64,000 bases of DNA from positions 41,542-105,541 of the forward strand of contig NZ_VWRN01000003.1 of the NCBI RefSeq assembly GCF_008632125.1. The letters are read 5' to 3'. Numbering within the stretch: the stretch's first letter is position 1; each line of letters begins with the position of its first letter. Below the pieces are notes generated by a model. It saw nothing but the letters and a program-made list of their open reading frames with translations. It was not told the DNA's origin and did no database searches. Positions 44,475-55,088 of this stretch are shown one piece after another. The position numbers and the translations under genes are program-made. The stretch comes from Cupriavidus cauae (GTDB lineage Bacteria; Pseudomonadota; Gammaproteobacteria; Burkholderiales; Burkholderiaceae).

Positions 44475-46760
44475 ATGCAAATGCAACGACTTGGCGCGCG
44501 GATTGCCGCGCTATCCGGCGGCGCCGGCGACGGCCCGCATGACGCCCATGGCGCGCACGACAGCCATGACGCGCCGGCCGCCGGCATCGACCGGCGCACC
44601 TTCCTGAAGCTGACCGGCATGGCCGGCGGCGGACTGGCGCTGGGCATCGCGCCGCTGGGTGAAGTCCGCGCCGACGAGGCTGCCGCGCCCACCGCGAAGG
44701 GCCCGGCCGCCGCGCCGCAGGCCTTCATCGTGATCGCGCCCGACAACACCGTGACGGTCGCGGTCAACCGGCTCGAATTCGGCCAGGGCGTGCACACCGC
44801 GCTGCCGATGGCGCTGGCCGAGGAGCTCGACGTCGACTGGCGCAACGTGCGCGCGGTGCTGGCGCCGGCCGGCGATCCGTACAAGGACCCCGCGATGGGG
44901 ATCCAGATGACCGGCGGCTCGACCGCGGTCAAGCACTCGTACCAGCAGTATCGCGAGCTCGGCGCCCGTGCCCGCGCGATGCTGGTGGCCGCCGCCGCGC
45001 AGCAGTGGCAGGTGGAGCCGTCCGCGTGCACCGCCGCGCAAGGCGTGGTCACCGCCGGCAATCGCCGCGCGACCTACGGCGAGCTCGCGCAGGCCGCGAT
45101 GGCGCTTCCGGTGCCGCAGCAGGTCACGCTGAAGGATCCGTCGCGCTTCACGCTGATCGGCAAGCCGACGCCGCGGCTGGACACGCGCGGCAAGCTCGAC
45201 GGCTCGGTCGGCTTCGGCATCGACACGCAGCTCGACAACCTGATGGTCGCCGTTGTCGCGCGCCCGCCGCGCTTCGGCGGCAAGGTGCGCCGCTTCAATG
45301 CCGACGCGGCGCGCGCGATCAAGGGCGTGGCCGAGGTACTGGAGGTACCGACCGATGGCGGCGGCACCGGCGTCGCGGTGATTGCCAACGGCTATTGGCC
45401 GGCCAAGCAGGGGCGCGATGCGCTGCAGGCCGAATGGGACGACAGCGGCTCGACGGTCTCGACCGCGGCGCTGTATGAGGAATACGCCAAGCTGGCGCGC
45501 CAGCCCGGCAGGACGCCGCGCGCCGATGCCTTCGACCTGGCGGGCGCCGCGCGCACCATCGAGGCCGAGTACCGCTTCCCGTATCTGGCGCACGCGCCGA
45601 TGGAGCCGCTGAACTGCACGATGCAGGCCGAGGTGGCCGGCGGTAAGCCAAGCCGCGTCAAGGTCTGGGCCGGCACGCAGTTCCAGACGGTCGACCAAGG
45701 CGCGCTGGCCAAGGCCTTCGGCCTGCCGCCCGAGCAGGTTTCGGTGGTGACGATGATGGCCGGCGGCGGCTTCGGCCGCCGTGCGGTGCCGACCTCCGAC
45801 TATCTGGTGGAGGCCGCGCAGGTGATGCGCGCCTGGGTCGCGAAGGGCCATCGCGAGCCGGTCAAGGTCATCTGGAGCCGCGAGGACGATATCCGCGGCG
45901 GCTACTACCGGCCGCTGCATCTGCACCGCGCGCGCATCGGCGTCGATGCGCAGGGCAGGGTGCTGGGCTGGGAGCACGCGATCGTCGGCCAGTCGCTGAC
46001 GATGGGCTCGCCGTTCGAGGCCTTCCTCGTCAAGGACGGCGTCGACCACACCATGACCGAGGGCATCGTCGACCATGACTATGGCTTCCCGCTGCGGCTG
46101 TCGGTCCATCACCCGAAGGTGCAGGTGCCGGTGCTGTGGTGGCGCTCGGTTGGCCACACGCACACGGCCTTCGTCAAGGAGACGCTGATCGACGAGCTGG
46201 CGACGGTGGCGAAGCAGGATCCGGTGGCCTACCGGCTCGCGCAGCTGGATCCGGTCAAGGGCGCACGGCAGCGGGCGGCATTGCAGCTCGCGGTGGAGAA
46301 GTCGGGCTACGGCAAGCGCCGGCTGCCGACGGGCCGCGCCTGGGGCGTCGCGGTGCACCAGTCCTTCGATTCGGCGGTGGCCTATGTGGTCGAGGTCTCG
46401 CTGCAGAACGGGCAGCCGCACGTGCATCGCGTGACCGCCGGCGTGCATGCCAATCGCGTGGTCAACCCGCTGTCGGCGCGCGCGCAGATCGAGGGCGGCT
46501 GTGTGTTCGGCCTGGCGATGATCCGGCCCGGGTTTGCCATCGAGATCGACAACGGCGCGGTCAGGAACAGCAACTTCGGCGACTTCCCGCCGGTGCGCAT
46601 CAATGATGCGCCGCCGGTGGAGGTGCACTTCGTGCCGTCCGACGACCCGCCCACCGGGCTTGGCGAGCCGGGCGTACCAGTGATCGCGCCGGCGGTCGCC
46701 AATGCGGTGTTCAAGCTGACCGGCAAGCGCCAGCGGCAGTTGCCGTTCGTGATGGCGTAG
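44475..46760 (+). CDS. iorB: Tat-exported molybdopterin-binding large subunit (IorB-like)
   Basis: The 761-residue protein has a twin-arginine signal, DRRTFLKLTG with RR at residues 40-41 and a GGGLALGIA core, after an unusual His/Asp-rich n-region (residues 21-33). The body matches single-subunit isoquinoline/aldehyde oxidoreductase chains: LEFGQGVHTALPMALAEELDVDW, GGSTAVKHSYQQYRELGARAR, MEPLNCT, GTQFQTVDQG, GGGFGRRAVPTSDY and the C-terminal GLGEPGVPVIAPAVANAVF with the active-site Glu. Such periplasmic enzymes hydroxylate aldehydes or N-heterocycles with cytochrome c as likely acceptor. The substrate is unknown. Confidence 0.9.
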   Translation: MQMQRLGARIAALSGGAGDGPHDAHGAHDSHDAPAAGIDRRTFLKLTGMAGGGLALGIAPLGEVRADEAAAPTAKGPAAAPQAFIVIAPDNTVTVAVNRLEFGQGVHTALPMALAEELDVDWRNVRAVLAPAGDPYKDPAMGIQMTGGSTAVKHSYQQYRELGARARAMLVAAAAQQWQVEPSACTAAQGVVTAGNRRATYGELAQAAMALPVPQQVTLKDPSRFTLIGKPTPRLDTRGKLDGSVGFGIDTQLDNLMVAVVARPPRFGGKVRRFNADAARAIKGVAEVLEVPTDGGGTGVAVIANGYWPAKQGRDALQAEWDDSGSTVSTAALYEEYAKLARQPGRTPRADAFDLAGAARTIEAEYRFPYLAHAPMEPLNCTMQAEVAGGKPSRVKVWAGTQFQTVDQGALAKAFGLPPEQVSVVTMMAGGGFGRRAVPTSDYLVEAAQVMRAWVAKGHREPVKVIWSREDDIRGGYYRPLHLHRARIGVDAQGRVLGWEHAIVGQSLTMGSPFEAFLVKDGVDHTMTEGIVDHDYGFPLRLSVHHPKVQVPVLWWRSVGHTHTAFVKETLIDELATVAKQDPVAYRLAQLDPVKGARQRAALQLAVEKSGYGKRRLPTGRAWGVAVHQSFDSAVAYVVEVSLQNGQPHVHRVTAGVHANRVVNPLSARAQIEGGCVFGLAMIRPGFAIEIDNGAVRNSNFGDFPPVRINDAPPVEVHFVPSDDPPTGLGEPGVPVIAPAVANAVFKLTGKRQRQLPFVMA

Positions 46761-46789
46761 GCGGCGGCTGCTGCGTCGCGGAAAGCGGA

Positions 46790-46823
46790 AGCGGCCGACC
46801 CTGGTTGGGGCCGGCCGCTTTTG
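46790..46823 (+). terminator. Rho-independent terminator after iorAB
   Basis: AGCGGCCG pairs with CGGCCGCT around a 14-base loop (with further possible pairing inside it), followed by TTTTG. It lies 30 bases past the large-subunit stop. Confidence 0.8.
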
Positions 46824-46914
46824 TTTGCCTTGTTCAAGCGGCACGTGGATGCGGGCGTGTGTCATCCCCCGAACGCGGCTTGCCATTGCCGGATGTGGCG
46901 CCTAATGTACGGAC

Positions 46915-47205
46915 ATGGACCCCAAGCAGGAAGCCACCTTGAGCTATGCCTTGCTGACCGATCCGGCGCGTGCCGACATCTGCCGCGCGCTGCTGGAGGC
47001 CGGCGAGGACGGCATGCCCGCTGCCGACCTGGCCGCGGCGGTCGGCCTGAACCTGCGCCGCGCGGGGCGGATCTTCCAGGAGCTGCTGCAGGCGGACATC
47101 GTTGCGCTGACGGTGCGGGACCGGCAGGTCTGTTACAGCCTGAAGGCACGCCGGGAGATACGGCAGGCCCTCGGGTATATCGAGGACTCGGGGCTGTTGT
47201 CCTAG
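46915..47205 (+). CDS. ArsR-family winged-helix regulator
   Basis: The 96-residue protein is a single winged-helix domain: YALLTDPARADICRALLEAGEDG, MPAADLAAAVGLNLRRAGRIFQELLQADIVAL and RDRQVCYSL for the wing. It lacks the Cys metal-binding box ELCVCDL of ArsR itself, so the signal is unknown. It reads toward the GH13 genes and might control them (context inference). Confidence 0.82.
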   Translation: MDPKQEATLSYALLTDPARADICRALLEAGEDGMPAADLAAAVGLNLRRAGRIFQELLQADIVALTVRDRQVCYSLKARREIRQALGYIEDSGLLS

Positions 47206-47437
47206 CCGCTTGAAACCTGCTGCGCCGCTGTCCGGGCCGGTGTCCGCTCCTCCAGCCGCCTCCGTCGGCACGCTTTCCGTCTCCCTTCCATCCCCCTGAT
47301 CCCCCGTCGGAAAAAATTACCGCGCCCGCGCAGGATTTGCGCATCGGTCCCACGGCGCCTCGGCGTCCATATCGGTGGGGCCTCGGACGAACCCGCAGAT
47401 GCCGCCAGACAGGCATGGAAGCTGCATCGATGGGCGG

Positions 47438-49117
47438 ATGACAACCGTCATTGCCAGCGTGCCCATGAATGTGAACGTCCGTGCCACCGTACCGGCCGAG
47501 GCCATGCCCGGCCCGCCCGCCGATCCCTCGCAGACCGTCGAAGCGACGCGCGACACCTCGCTGTGGTGGAAGAGCGCCGTGGTCTACCAGATCTACCCGC
47601 GCTCCTTCGCCGATGCGAATGGCGACGGTGTCGGCGACCTGGCCGGCATCATCGAGCGGCTGGACCATGTCCGCGCGCTGGGCGCCGACACGATCTGGAT
47701 CTCGCCGATCTATCGCTCGCCGATGGCCGACGCGGGCTATGACATCAGCGACTACTGCGATGTCGATCCGGTGTTCGGCTCGCTGGCCGATGCCGACCGG
47801 CTGATCGGCGAGGCGCACGCGCGCGGCCTGCGCGTGCTGCTCGACTTCGTGCCGAACCACACCTCGGACCAGCATCCGTGGTTCATCGAATCGCGCTCCT
47901 CGCGCGACAACCCGAAGCGCGACTGGTACATCTGGCGCGACCAGCCCAACGACTGGCGCGCGGCGCTCGGTGCCGGCAGCGCCTGGACCTGGGACGAGGC
48001 CACCGGCCAGTACTACCTGCACCTGTTCCTGCCGCAGCAGCCGGACCTGAACTGGCGCAATCCCGAGGTCGTGCAGGCCATGCACGGCGTGCTGCGTTTC
48101 TGGCTCGACCGCGGCGTCGACGGTTTTCGCATCGACGTCGCGCACTGCACCGGCAAGGACCCGACCTTCGCCGACCATCCGCGCTGCCTGGCGGGCGAGC
48201 CGCTGGCCGACTTCAACGACGACCCGTACAGCCACGAGGTGCTGCGCGGCATCCGCAAGCTGGTCGACAGCTATCCCGGCGATCGCGTGCTGGTCGGCGA
48301 GGTCAATATCCGCTCGACCGCCACCGTGGTGCAGTACTACGGGGCCGGCGACGAGCTGCACATGTCGTTCAACTTCCCGCCGCTCGATGCGCCCTGGGAC
48401 CCGGTGGTATTCCGCACCTGCATCCGCGAGGTCGATGCGCTGCTGCAGCCGGCGCAGGCGTGGCCGACCTGGGTGCTGTCGAATCACGACAACGAGCGCC
48501 ATCGCACCCGCTACGGCGGCTCGATGCGCCGCGCCCGCGCCGCCGCCGTGATGCTGCTGACGCTGCGCGGCACGCCATTCATCTTCCAGGGCGAGGAACT
48601 GGGGCTCGAGGACGTGGTGGTCGAGCCGGGCCAGCGCGTCGATCCGGGCGGACGCGATGGTCCGCGCGGCCCGATCCCGTGGGACTTCGCACCGCCACAT
48701 GGCTGGCGCGCGGCCCGCACCTGGCTGCCGTTCCCGCCCGAGGCCGCGACGCTGTCGGTGCAGTCGCAATGGTCGCAGCCCTCGTCGATGCTGCATCTGT
48801 ACCGCACGCTGATCGAGACGCGCCGCGCCAGCCCGGCGCTGCGCCTGGGCAGCTGGGAGGAATTGCCGTCGCCGCCCGAGGTGCTGGCCTATCGCCGCCG
48901 GCATGGCGACGACGACCGCGTGGTCTGCATCAACTTCGCCGAACGGCCGCTGCCGATCGATCTCGAGGGCGATTGGCGCGTCGCGATCGACAGCCTGCCG
49001 GAAGGTCCGGACCGCCGTTTCGACGGCATGCTGCAGCCGGAGCAGGCCGTCCTGCTGGAGCCGCTGCATCGGCCACGGCCGCAACCGCAGCAACAGCGGC
49101 AGCCGCTGCAGCCGTAA
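47438..49117 (+). CDS. GH13 family alpha-glucosidase-like enzyme
   Basis: The protein has about 559 residues from ATG 47438. Its GH13 (beta/alpha)8 motifs are YQIYPRSFADANGDGVGDL, DFVPNHTSDQHPWF, the nucleophile Asp in GFRIDVAH, the acid/base Glu in VLVGEVN and the transition-state Asp in VLSNHDNER. It resembles alpha-glucosidases or sucrose/maltose-acting members (oligo-1,6-glucosidase subfamily) and ends in a Pro/Gln-rich tail. The start is uncertain: GTG 47375 and ATG 47465 are in frame. It is followed after 64 bases by a trehalose-synthase-like gene, so alpha-glucoside or trehalose metabolism is likely. Confidence 0.88.
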   Translation: MTTVIASVPMNVNVRATVPAEAMPGPPADPSQTVEATRDTSLWWKSAVVYQIYPRSFADANGDGVGDLAGIIERLDHVRALGADTIWISPIYRSPMADAGYDISDYCDVDPVFGSLADADRLIGEAHARGLRVLLDFVPNHTSDQHPWFIESRSSRDNPKRDWYIWRDQPNDWRAALGAGSAWTWDEATGQYYLHLFLPQQPDLNWRNPEVVQAMHGVLRFWLDRGVDGFRIDVAHCTGKDPTFADHPRCLAGEPLADFNDDPYSHEVLRGIRKLVDSYPGDRVLVGEVNIRSTATVVQYYGAGDELHMSFNFPPLDAPWDPVVFRTCIREVDALLQPAQAWPTWVLSNHDNERHRTRYGGSMRRARAAAVMLLTLRGTPFIFQGEELGLEDVVVEPGQRVDPGGRDGPRGPIPWDFAPPHGWRAARTWLPFPPEAATLSVQSQWSQPSSMLHLYRTLIETRRASPALRLGSWEELPSPPEVLAYRRRHGDDDRVVCINFAERPLPIDLEGDWRVAIDSLPEGPDRRFDGMLQPEQAVLLEPLHRPRPQPQQQRQPLQP

Positions 49118-49181
49118 TCGATGCGGGCGGCGCGGCACGGTCCGCCCGAGGTCGCCGTTCAATCGTCAGGAAGGAGAGTCC

Positions 49182-50810
49182 ATGCGTTCGCTCTGGTACC
49201 GCAATGCGATCATCTACCAAATCGACGTCAGCGTATTTCGCGACGGCAATAACGACGGTTGGGGCGATCTCCAGGGTTTGACGGCGCATCTCGAATACCT
49301 GCGCGGGCTCGGCGTGACCTGCATCTGGCTGTCGCCGTTCTACCAGTCGCCGTTTCGCGATGGCGGCTACGACGTCACCGACCATCTCGCGGTCGACCCG
49401 CGCTTCGGCGACCTGGCGGACATGGTGGCGCTGCTGGAGAAGGCCGAGGAACTCGGTATCCGCGTGATGGTGGAACTGGTGGCGCACCACACGTCCGATC
49501 AGCATCGCTGGTTCCAGGAGGCGCGGCGCGACCGCAATTCGCCGTACCGCGACTACTACGTCTGGGCCGACGAGCCGGAGGAGACCCACGTCAAGCCGAT
49601 CTTCCCGACCGTCGAGGACAGCGTCTGGACCTGGGACGAGGAGGCGGGGCAATACTACCGGCACGCCTTCTATTCGCATCAGCCCGATCTCAATATCGCC
49701 AACCCGGCCGTGCGCGCCGAGATCGAGGACATCATGTCGTTCTGGCTGCGGCTGGGCGTCTCGGGATTCCGCATCGACGCGGCGGGACACATGATCGACG
49801 GGGCGAAGGAAGCGGACCCGCGCGACGACGGCTTCTGGCTGCTGAACGACCTGCGCGCGTTCGCGACGCTGCGTCGTTCCGACGCGGTGCTGCTCGGCGA
49901 GGTCGACGTGCCGGCCGAGGACTACGCGCGCTACTTCGGCAAGGGCCATCGCCTGACGCTGGTGTCCAACTTCTTCCTGAACAACTTCCTGTTCCTGGCG
50001 CTGGCGCGCGAGCGCGCCGAGCCGATCGAGCGCGCGCTGCGCGAGCAGCCCGACCCGCCCGAGCGCGCGCAATACGCGGTATGGGTGCGCAATCACGACG
50101 AGCTCGACCTGGAGCGGCTCAGCGAGGCCGAGCGGGAAGAGGTGATGCAGCGCTTCGCGCCGAACGAGGACATGCGCGTCTACAACCGCGGCATTCGCCG
50201 CCGGCTGCCGCCAATGCTCGATGGCGACCAGCGCCGCATCGCGCAGGTCCATGCGCTGCTGTTCTCGCTGCCGGGCACGCCGATCCTGCGCTACGGCGAG
50301 GAGATCGGCATGGGGGAAGATCTGTCGCAAAAGGAACGCCACGCGGTGCGCACCGCGATGCAATGGTCCGACGAGGTCAATGGCGGCTTCTCGCCCGCCG
50401 ATCCCGACTCGCTGCCGGTGCCGGTGATCCGCGAGGGGCCGTTCGCCTACGACAAGGTCAATATCTACGAGCAAACGCTGCGCGACGATTCGCTGTTGGC
50501 CAGGACGGGCAAGATGATCCGCGCGCGCCTCGGCATGCCGGAGATCGGTTACGGGGAATGCACGGTGATGGACGTGGGCTGCCCGGCGGTGCTGGCGCTG
50601 CGGCACGAACTGGATGGACAGGTGGTCTTCACCTTCGCCAATCTGTCGGGCCAGGACGTCGAGGTGGGGCTGCCCGATGTCGAGGTCGGCGAGCTGCGCG
50701 ACATGCTGGTCGACGGCCCGTATCCGCCGCAGCAAAACGGGGCCCATGCGCTGAAGCTGCGTGCCTACGGCTATCGCTGGCTGCGGCAGCGGCCGTGCTT
50801 TGCGCCGTGA
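49182..50810 (+). CDS. GH13 trehalose-synthase-like protein
   Basis: The 542-residue GH13 protein has WYRNAIIYQIDVSVFRDGNNDGWGDLQGL, a start strongly reminiscent of trehalose synthase (TreS). It keeps the nucleophile Asp in GFRIDAAG, the Glu in LLGEVDV and the Asp in VRNHDELDLE. TreS interconverts maltose and trehalose. No maltokinase domain is fused. AAGGAGAG precedes ATG 49182. With the preceding GH13 gene and the two following genes it forms a four-gene rightward cluster. Another GH13 specificity cannot be excluded. Confidence 0.87.
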   Translation: MRSLWYRNAIIYQIDVSVFRDGNNDGWGDLQGLTAHLEYLRGLGVTCIWLSPFYQSPFRDGGYDVTDHLAVDPRFGDLADMVALLEKAEELGIRVMVELVAHHTSDQHRWFQEARRDRNSPYRDYYVWADEPEETHVKPIFPTVEDSVWTWDEEAGQYYRHAFYSHQPDLNIANPAVRAEIEDIMSFWLRLGVSGFRIDAAGHMIDGAKEADPRDDGFWLLNDLRAFATLRRSDAVLLGEVDVPAEDYARYFGKGHRLTLVSNFFLNNFLFLALARERAEPIERALREQPDPPERAQYAVWVRNHDELDLERLSEAEREEVMQRFAPNEDMRVYNRGIRRRLPPMLDGDQRRIAQVHALLFSLPGTPILRYGEEIGMGEDLSQKERHAVRTAMQWSDEVNGGFSPADPDSLPVPVIREGPFAYDKVNIYEQTLRDDSLLARTGKMIRARLGMPEIGYGECTVMDVGCPAVLALRHELDGQVVFTFANLSGQDVEVGLPDVEVGELRDMLVDGPYPPQQNGAHALKLRAYGYRWLRQRPCFAP

Positions 50811-50877
50811 TCGTCGACACGGTGGACGGCCTGGACACTGCCAATCCCGCCACTGGCGAACAACAAAGGAGAAACCG

Positions 50878-51264
50878 ATGGAAGCGATCGGACAACGGCG
50901 CTGGGTGATTGCCGAAGGCTATCTGCCGCCGACCGACCCGGCCGCTAGCCGGCAATTGAACAGCCACGAGGCGGCCTGCCTGCTCAATACCGGCGATACC
51001 GAGGCCAATGTCACCGTGACGATCTTCTATGCCGACCGCGAGCCCGTGGGCCCCTACCGGCTGACGGTACCGGCTCGCCGCACGCTGCATCTGCGCTTCA
51101 ACGATCTGCGCGACCCCGAGCCGATCCCCGAGGACACCGACTACGCCAGCGTGATCGAGTCCGATGTGCCGATCGTGGTGCAGCACACCCGGCTCGATTC
51201 GCGCCAGGCCGCGCTGGCGCTGATGACCACGCTGGCGTATCCGGTTCCGTCAGCGGCCGGCTGA
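50878..51264 (+). CDS. Sensory rhodopsin transducer (ASRT) family protein
   Basis: The 128-residue protein closely matches the Anabaena sensory rhodopsin transducer family (Pfam ASRT): WVIAEGYLPP, SHEAACLLNTGD, VTIFYADREPVGPYRLTVPA, LRFNDLRDPEPIPEDTDYAS and VPIVVQHTRLDSRQA. In Anabaena this all-beta tetramer binds sensory rhodopsin. The family is wider and has been proposed to be a small-molecule (sugar-related) binding domain. No rhodopsin gene is in the window. GGAG lies eight bases upstream of ATG 50878. The gene follows the trehalose-synthase-like gene, favouring a carbohydrate-linked role. Confidence 0.93.
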   Translation: MEAIGQRRWVIAEGYLPPTDPAASRQLNSHEAACLLNTGDTEANVTVTIFYADREPVGPYRLTVPARRTLHLRFNDLRDPEPIPEDTDYASVIESDVPIVVQHTRLDSRQAALALMTTLAYPVPSAAG

Positions 51265-51294
51265 CGGCCACTGCCGGCCACTGTCGTTCACCTG

Positions 51295-51404
51295 ACGACC
51301 AGAACACGACCAGAACACGACCGGAACACGACCGGAACACGACCAGAACACGACCGGAACACGACCGGAACACGACCGGAACACGACCAGAACACGACCG
51401 GAAG
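51295..51404. repeat. 11-bp tandem repeat, about ten copies
   Basis: Ten near-perfect head-to-tail copies of ACGACCGGAAC (with ACGACCAGAAC variants) fill the gap between the ASRT-like gene and the flavin oxidoreductase gene. There are no unique spacers, so it is a minisatellite and not CRISPR. An 11-base unit matches about one helical turn. Confidence 0.95.
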
Positions 51405-51441
51405 ACGGCCGGCCCATCCCCATCCCGCCCAGGAGTCCGCC

Positions 51442-52419
51442 ATGCCCTTGATCGGCTATCACGCCTCGCACGAACAGTTCTCGCCGGGCGATCTGCTGCG
51501 CTACGCGCGTGCCGCGCAGCTGGCCGGCTTTACCGCGCTCAGCAGCTCCGACCACTTCCATCCGTGGAGCGAGCGGCAAGGGGAGAGCGGCCATTCCTGG
51601 TCCTGGCTCGGCGCCGCGATGGCGACCGTCGATCTGCCCACGGGCGTGGTCGCGTGCCCGTTCGGCCGCTACCACCCGGCCGTGGTCGCGCAGGCCGCGG
51701 CGACGCTGGAGGCCATGTTTCCCGGCCGCTTCTGGATCGCGCTGGGCACCGGCGAGGCGCTGAACGAACACATCACCGGCCGGCCGTGGCCGTCCAAGCC
51801 CGAGCGGCAGGCCATGCTGACCGAATCGGTGGACGCGATGCGCGCGCTGTGGCGCGGCGAGGAGGTGACGCACCACGGCAGCATCGTGGTCGATCGCGCG
51901 CGGCTCTATACGCTGCCGCAGCGTCCGCCGCCGATCTTCGCCGCGGCGCTGACCGCGCAGACAGCCCGCTGGGCGGGGCAGTGGGCCGACGGCCTGATCA
52001 CGATCTCGGCCCCACGCGAGACCATGCGCGCGGTGATCGACGCCTTCCGCGAGGGCGGCGGCGAGGCCAAGCCGGTCCATATCCAGGCCAAGATCGCCTA
52101 TGCCGACCCCACCCAGGGCGACGAGGCGGCCCGCCGAATGGCCTACGAACAGTGGCGCACCAATGTGTTCGACAGCGAAACGGCGGCGAACCTGGCGACC
52201 CCCGCCGAATTCGATGCCCGCGCGCGGACGGTGTCGCCGGACGACATCGAGCGCGCGGTCCGCATCTCCTGCGATGCCGCGCAACAGGCGGCCTGGCTGG
52301 CCGAGGACCTGGCCATGGGCGCCGACGCGGTCTTCCTGCACAACGTCTGCGGAAACCAGCAGGCCTGGATCGACGCCTGCGCGCAGACGGTCTTGCCTCA
52401 GCTGCGGGGCGGGGCCTGA
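51442..52419 (+). CDS. LLM-class flavin-dependent oxidoreductase (non-F420 type)
   Basis: The 325-residue protein has the luciferase-like monooxygenase TIM-barrel: IGYHASHEQFSPGDLLRYARAAQLAGF, SSSDHFHPW, VVACPFGRYHPAVVAQAAATLEAMFPGRF, ALGTGEALNEHITG and IFAAALTAQTARWAGQWADGLIT. It fits the subfamily often labelled probable non-F420 flavinoid oxidoreductase, found in bacteria without F420. An FMN-dependent reaction is likely; substrate unknown. CAGGAG lies ahead of ATG 51442. It is the last gene of the GH13/ASRT cluster. Confidence 0.88.
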   Translation: MPLIGYHASHEQFSPGDLLRYARAAQLAGFTALSSSDHFHPWSERQGESGHSWSWLGAAMATVDLPTGVVACPFGRYHPAVVAQAAATLEAMFPGRFWIALGTGEALNEHITGRPWPSKPERQAMLTESVDAMRALWRGEEVTHHGSIVVDRARLYTLPQRPPPIFAAALTAQTARWAGQWADGLITISAPRETMRAVIDAFREGGGEAKPVHIQAKIAYADPTQGDEAARRMAYEQWRTNVFDSETAANLATPAEFDARARTVSPDDIERAVRISCDAAQQAAWLAEDLAMGADAVFLHNVCGNQQAWIDACAQTVLPQLRGGA

Positions 52420-52658
52420 GCTTTTCGTGTCTCCCCCCGCGACGGCGAGGCCCAGTGTCTCGGCTCGAAAGGCGACAATCGCCGGGTCGCCGCTTGCAGG
52501 GGGGACGACGGTAGAGGGAGATCGACTCCCCGGGCGACATCCGCCTGAAAAAATACTGGCCGCACAATATAAGAGACAATGCCCGTCCGGCCTTGCCCGG
52601 CGCGGGGCCGCGACGTTTTTCCTTCCTTTCTGCGGGTAAACCCGTATTCAGACCTCGT

Positions 52659-52688
52659 CTTGAAAACCCGAAACCCCGTCCCTATAAT
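52659..52688 (+). promoter_or_regulatory. groESL promoter, sigma-70 with overlapping heat-shock features
   Basis: TTGAAA (52660-52665), a 17-base spacer and TATAAT (52683-52688) form a near-consensus sigma-70 promoter. CTTGAAA with 14 bases to CCCTATAAT also approximates a sigma-32 promoter, so dual use is possible. The CIRCE operator begins at its last base. Confidence 0.8.
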
Positions 52689-52714
52689 TAGCACTCGCCG
52701 GGTGCGAGTGCTAA
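52688..52714. promoter_or_regulatory. CIRCE operator (HrcA-binding site)
   Basis: A perfect TTAGCACTC-N9-GAGTGCTAA inverted repeat lies at the transcription start region of groESL, directly after the -10 element. HrcA repression is expected; hrcA itself is not in the window. The rest of 52420-52815 is ordinary spacer and leader sequence. Confidence 0.97.
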
Positions 52715-52815
52715 CAGCGTGCTGTAGCCTGCATCCGGCGTCCGATTTCAAGGGTCTCCGCACTCCCGCGGTGGCCACTTTGCAAATAAATGCTCACTTG
52801 TACTAAGGAGTCCGT

Positions 52816-53106
52816 ATGAATCTGCGTCCTTTGCACGACCGCGTGATCGTCAAGCGTCTGGACAACGAAACCAAGACCGCTTCCGGCATCGTGATTCCCG
52901 ACAATGCTGCCGAGAAGCCCGATCAGGGTGAAGTGCTGGCCGTCGGCCCGGGCAAGAAGGATGACAAGGGCGCCTCGATCGCCCTCGACGTCAAGGTGGG
53001 TGACCGCGTCCTGTTCGGCAAGTACGCCGGCCAGAGCGTGAAGGTGGATGGCCAGGAACTGCTGGTCATGCGCGAAGAAGACATCATGGCGGTCATCAAC
53101 AAGTGA
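52816..53106 (+). CDS. groES: Co-chaperonin GroES
   Basis: The 96-residue protein carries the GroES signature [14 protein letters not shown], the mobile loop around [14 protein letters not shown] and the C-terminal [13 protein letters not shown]. It caps the GroEL ring. The gene has AAGGAG eight bases upstream of ATG 52816 and is co-transcribed with groEL 108 bases downstream, under the CIRCE-controlled promoter. Confidence 0.99.
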   Translation: MNLRPLHDRVIVKRLDNETKTASGIVIPDNAAEKPDQGEVLAVGPGKKDDKGASIALDVKVGDRVLFGKYAGQSVKVDGQELLVMREEDIMAVINK

Positions 53107-53211
53107 TGTCGCTGTCCGGGCGCCGCGCGTCCGGAACCCCTGGGCGCCTCGGTTCCGCCGCGGCGGCAATCGCGCCCGGGACATTTCCCGTACAGAATTC
53201 TGGAGATCTAG

Positions 53212-54858
<1,647 letters not shown>

Positions 54859-54927
54859 TCACGCCGGCTGTCGGCTTCGGCCGACTGCCCAGACTGCCGA
54901 GACGGCGCGAGTCGTCGCTTCAGTCGA

Positions 54928-54960
54928 AACCCCCGCGGGTGCAAGCCCGTGGGGGTTTTT
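54928..54960 (+). terminator. Rho-independent terminator of groESL
   Basis: AACCCCCGCGGG and CCCGTGGGGGTT form a long stem (one G-T pair) around a six-base loop, followed by TTTTT and more T. It lies about 70 bases past groEL. Confidence 0.95.
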
Positions 54961-55088
54961 GTTTTGGGCTTCCTTCCTTGCCGTGGCAGAGCGTATGGGG
55001 CGGTCGGGATGGCTGACGGGTGCGGGATTATCGGCGGCTCTTCCCTGTCCCCAACCCGAGAGAAGGCCGCGAGAACCACAACCGACCC

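Noticed and set aside
51295..51404. Short repeat array that could look like CRISPR
   Set aside because: Units are directly joined without unique spacers and are only 11 bases long; no cas genes are near.
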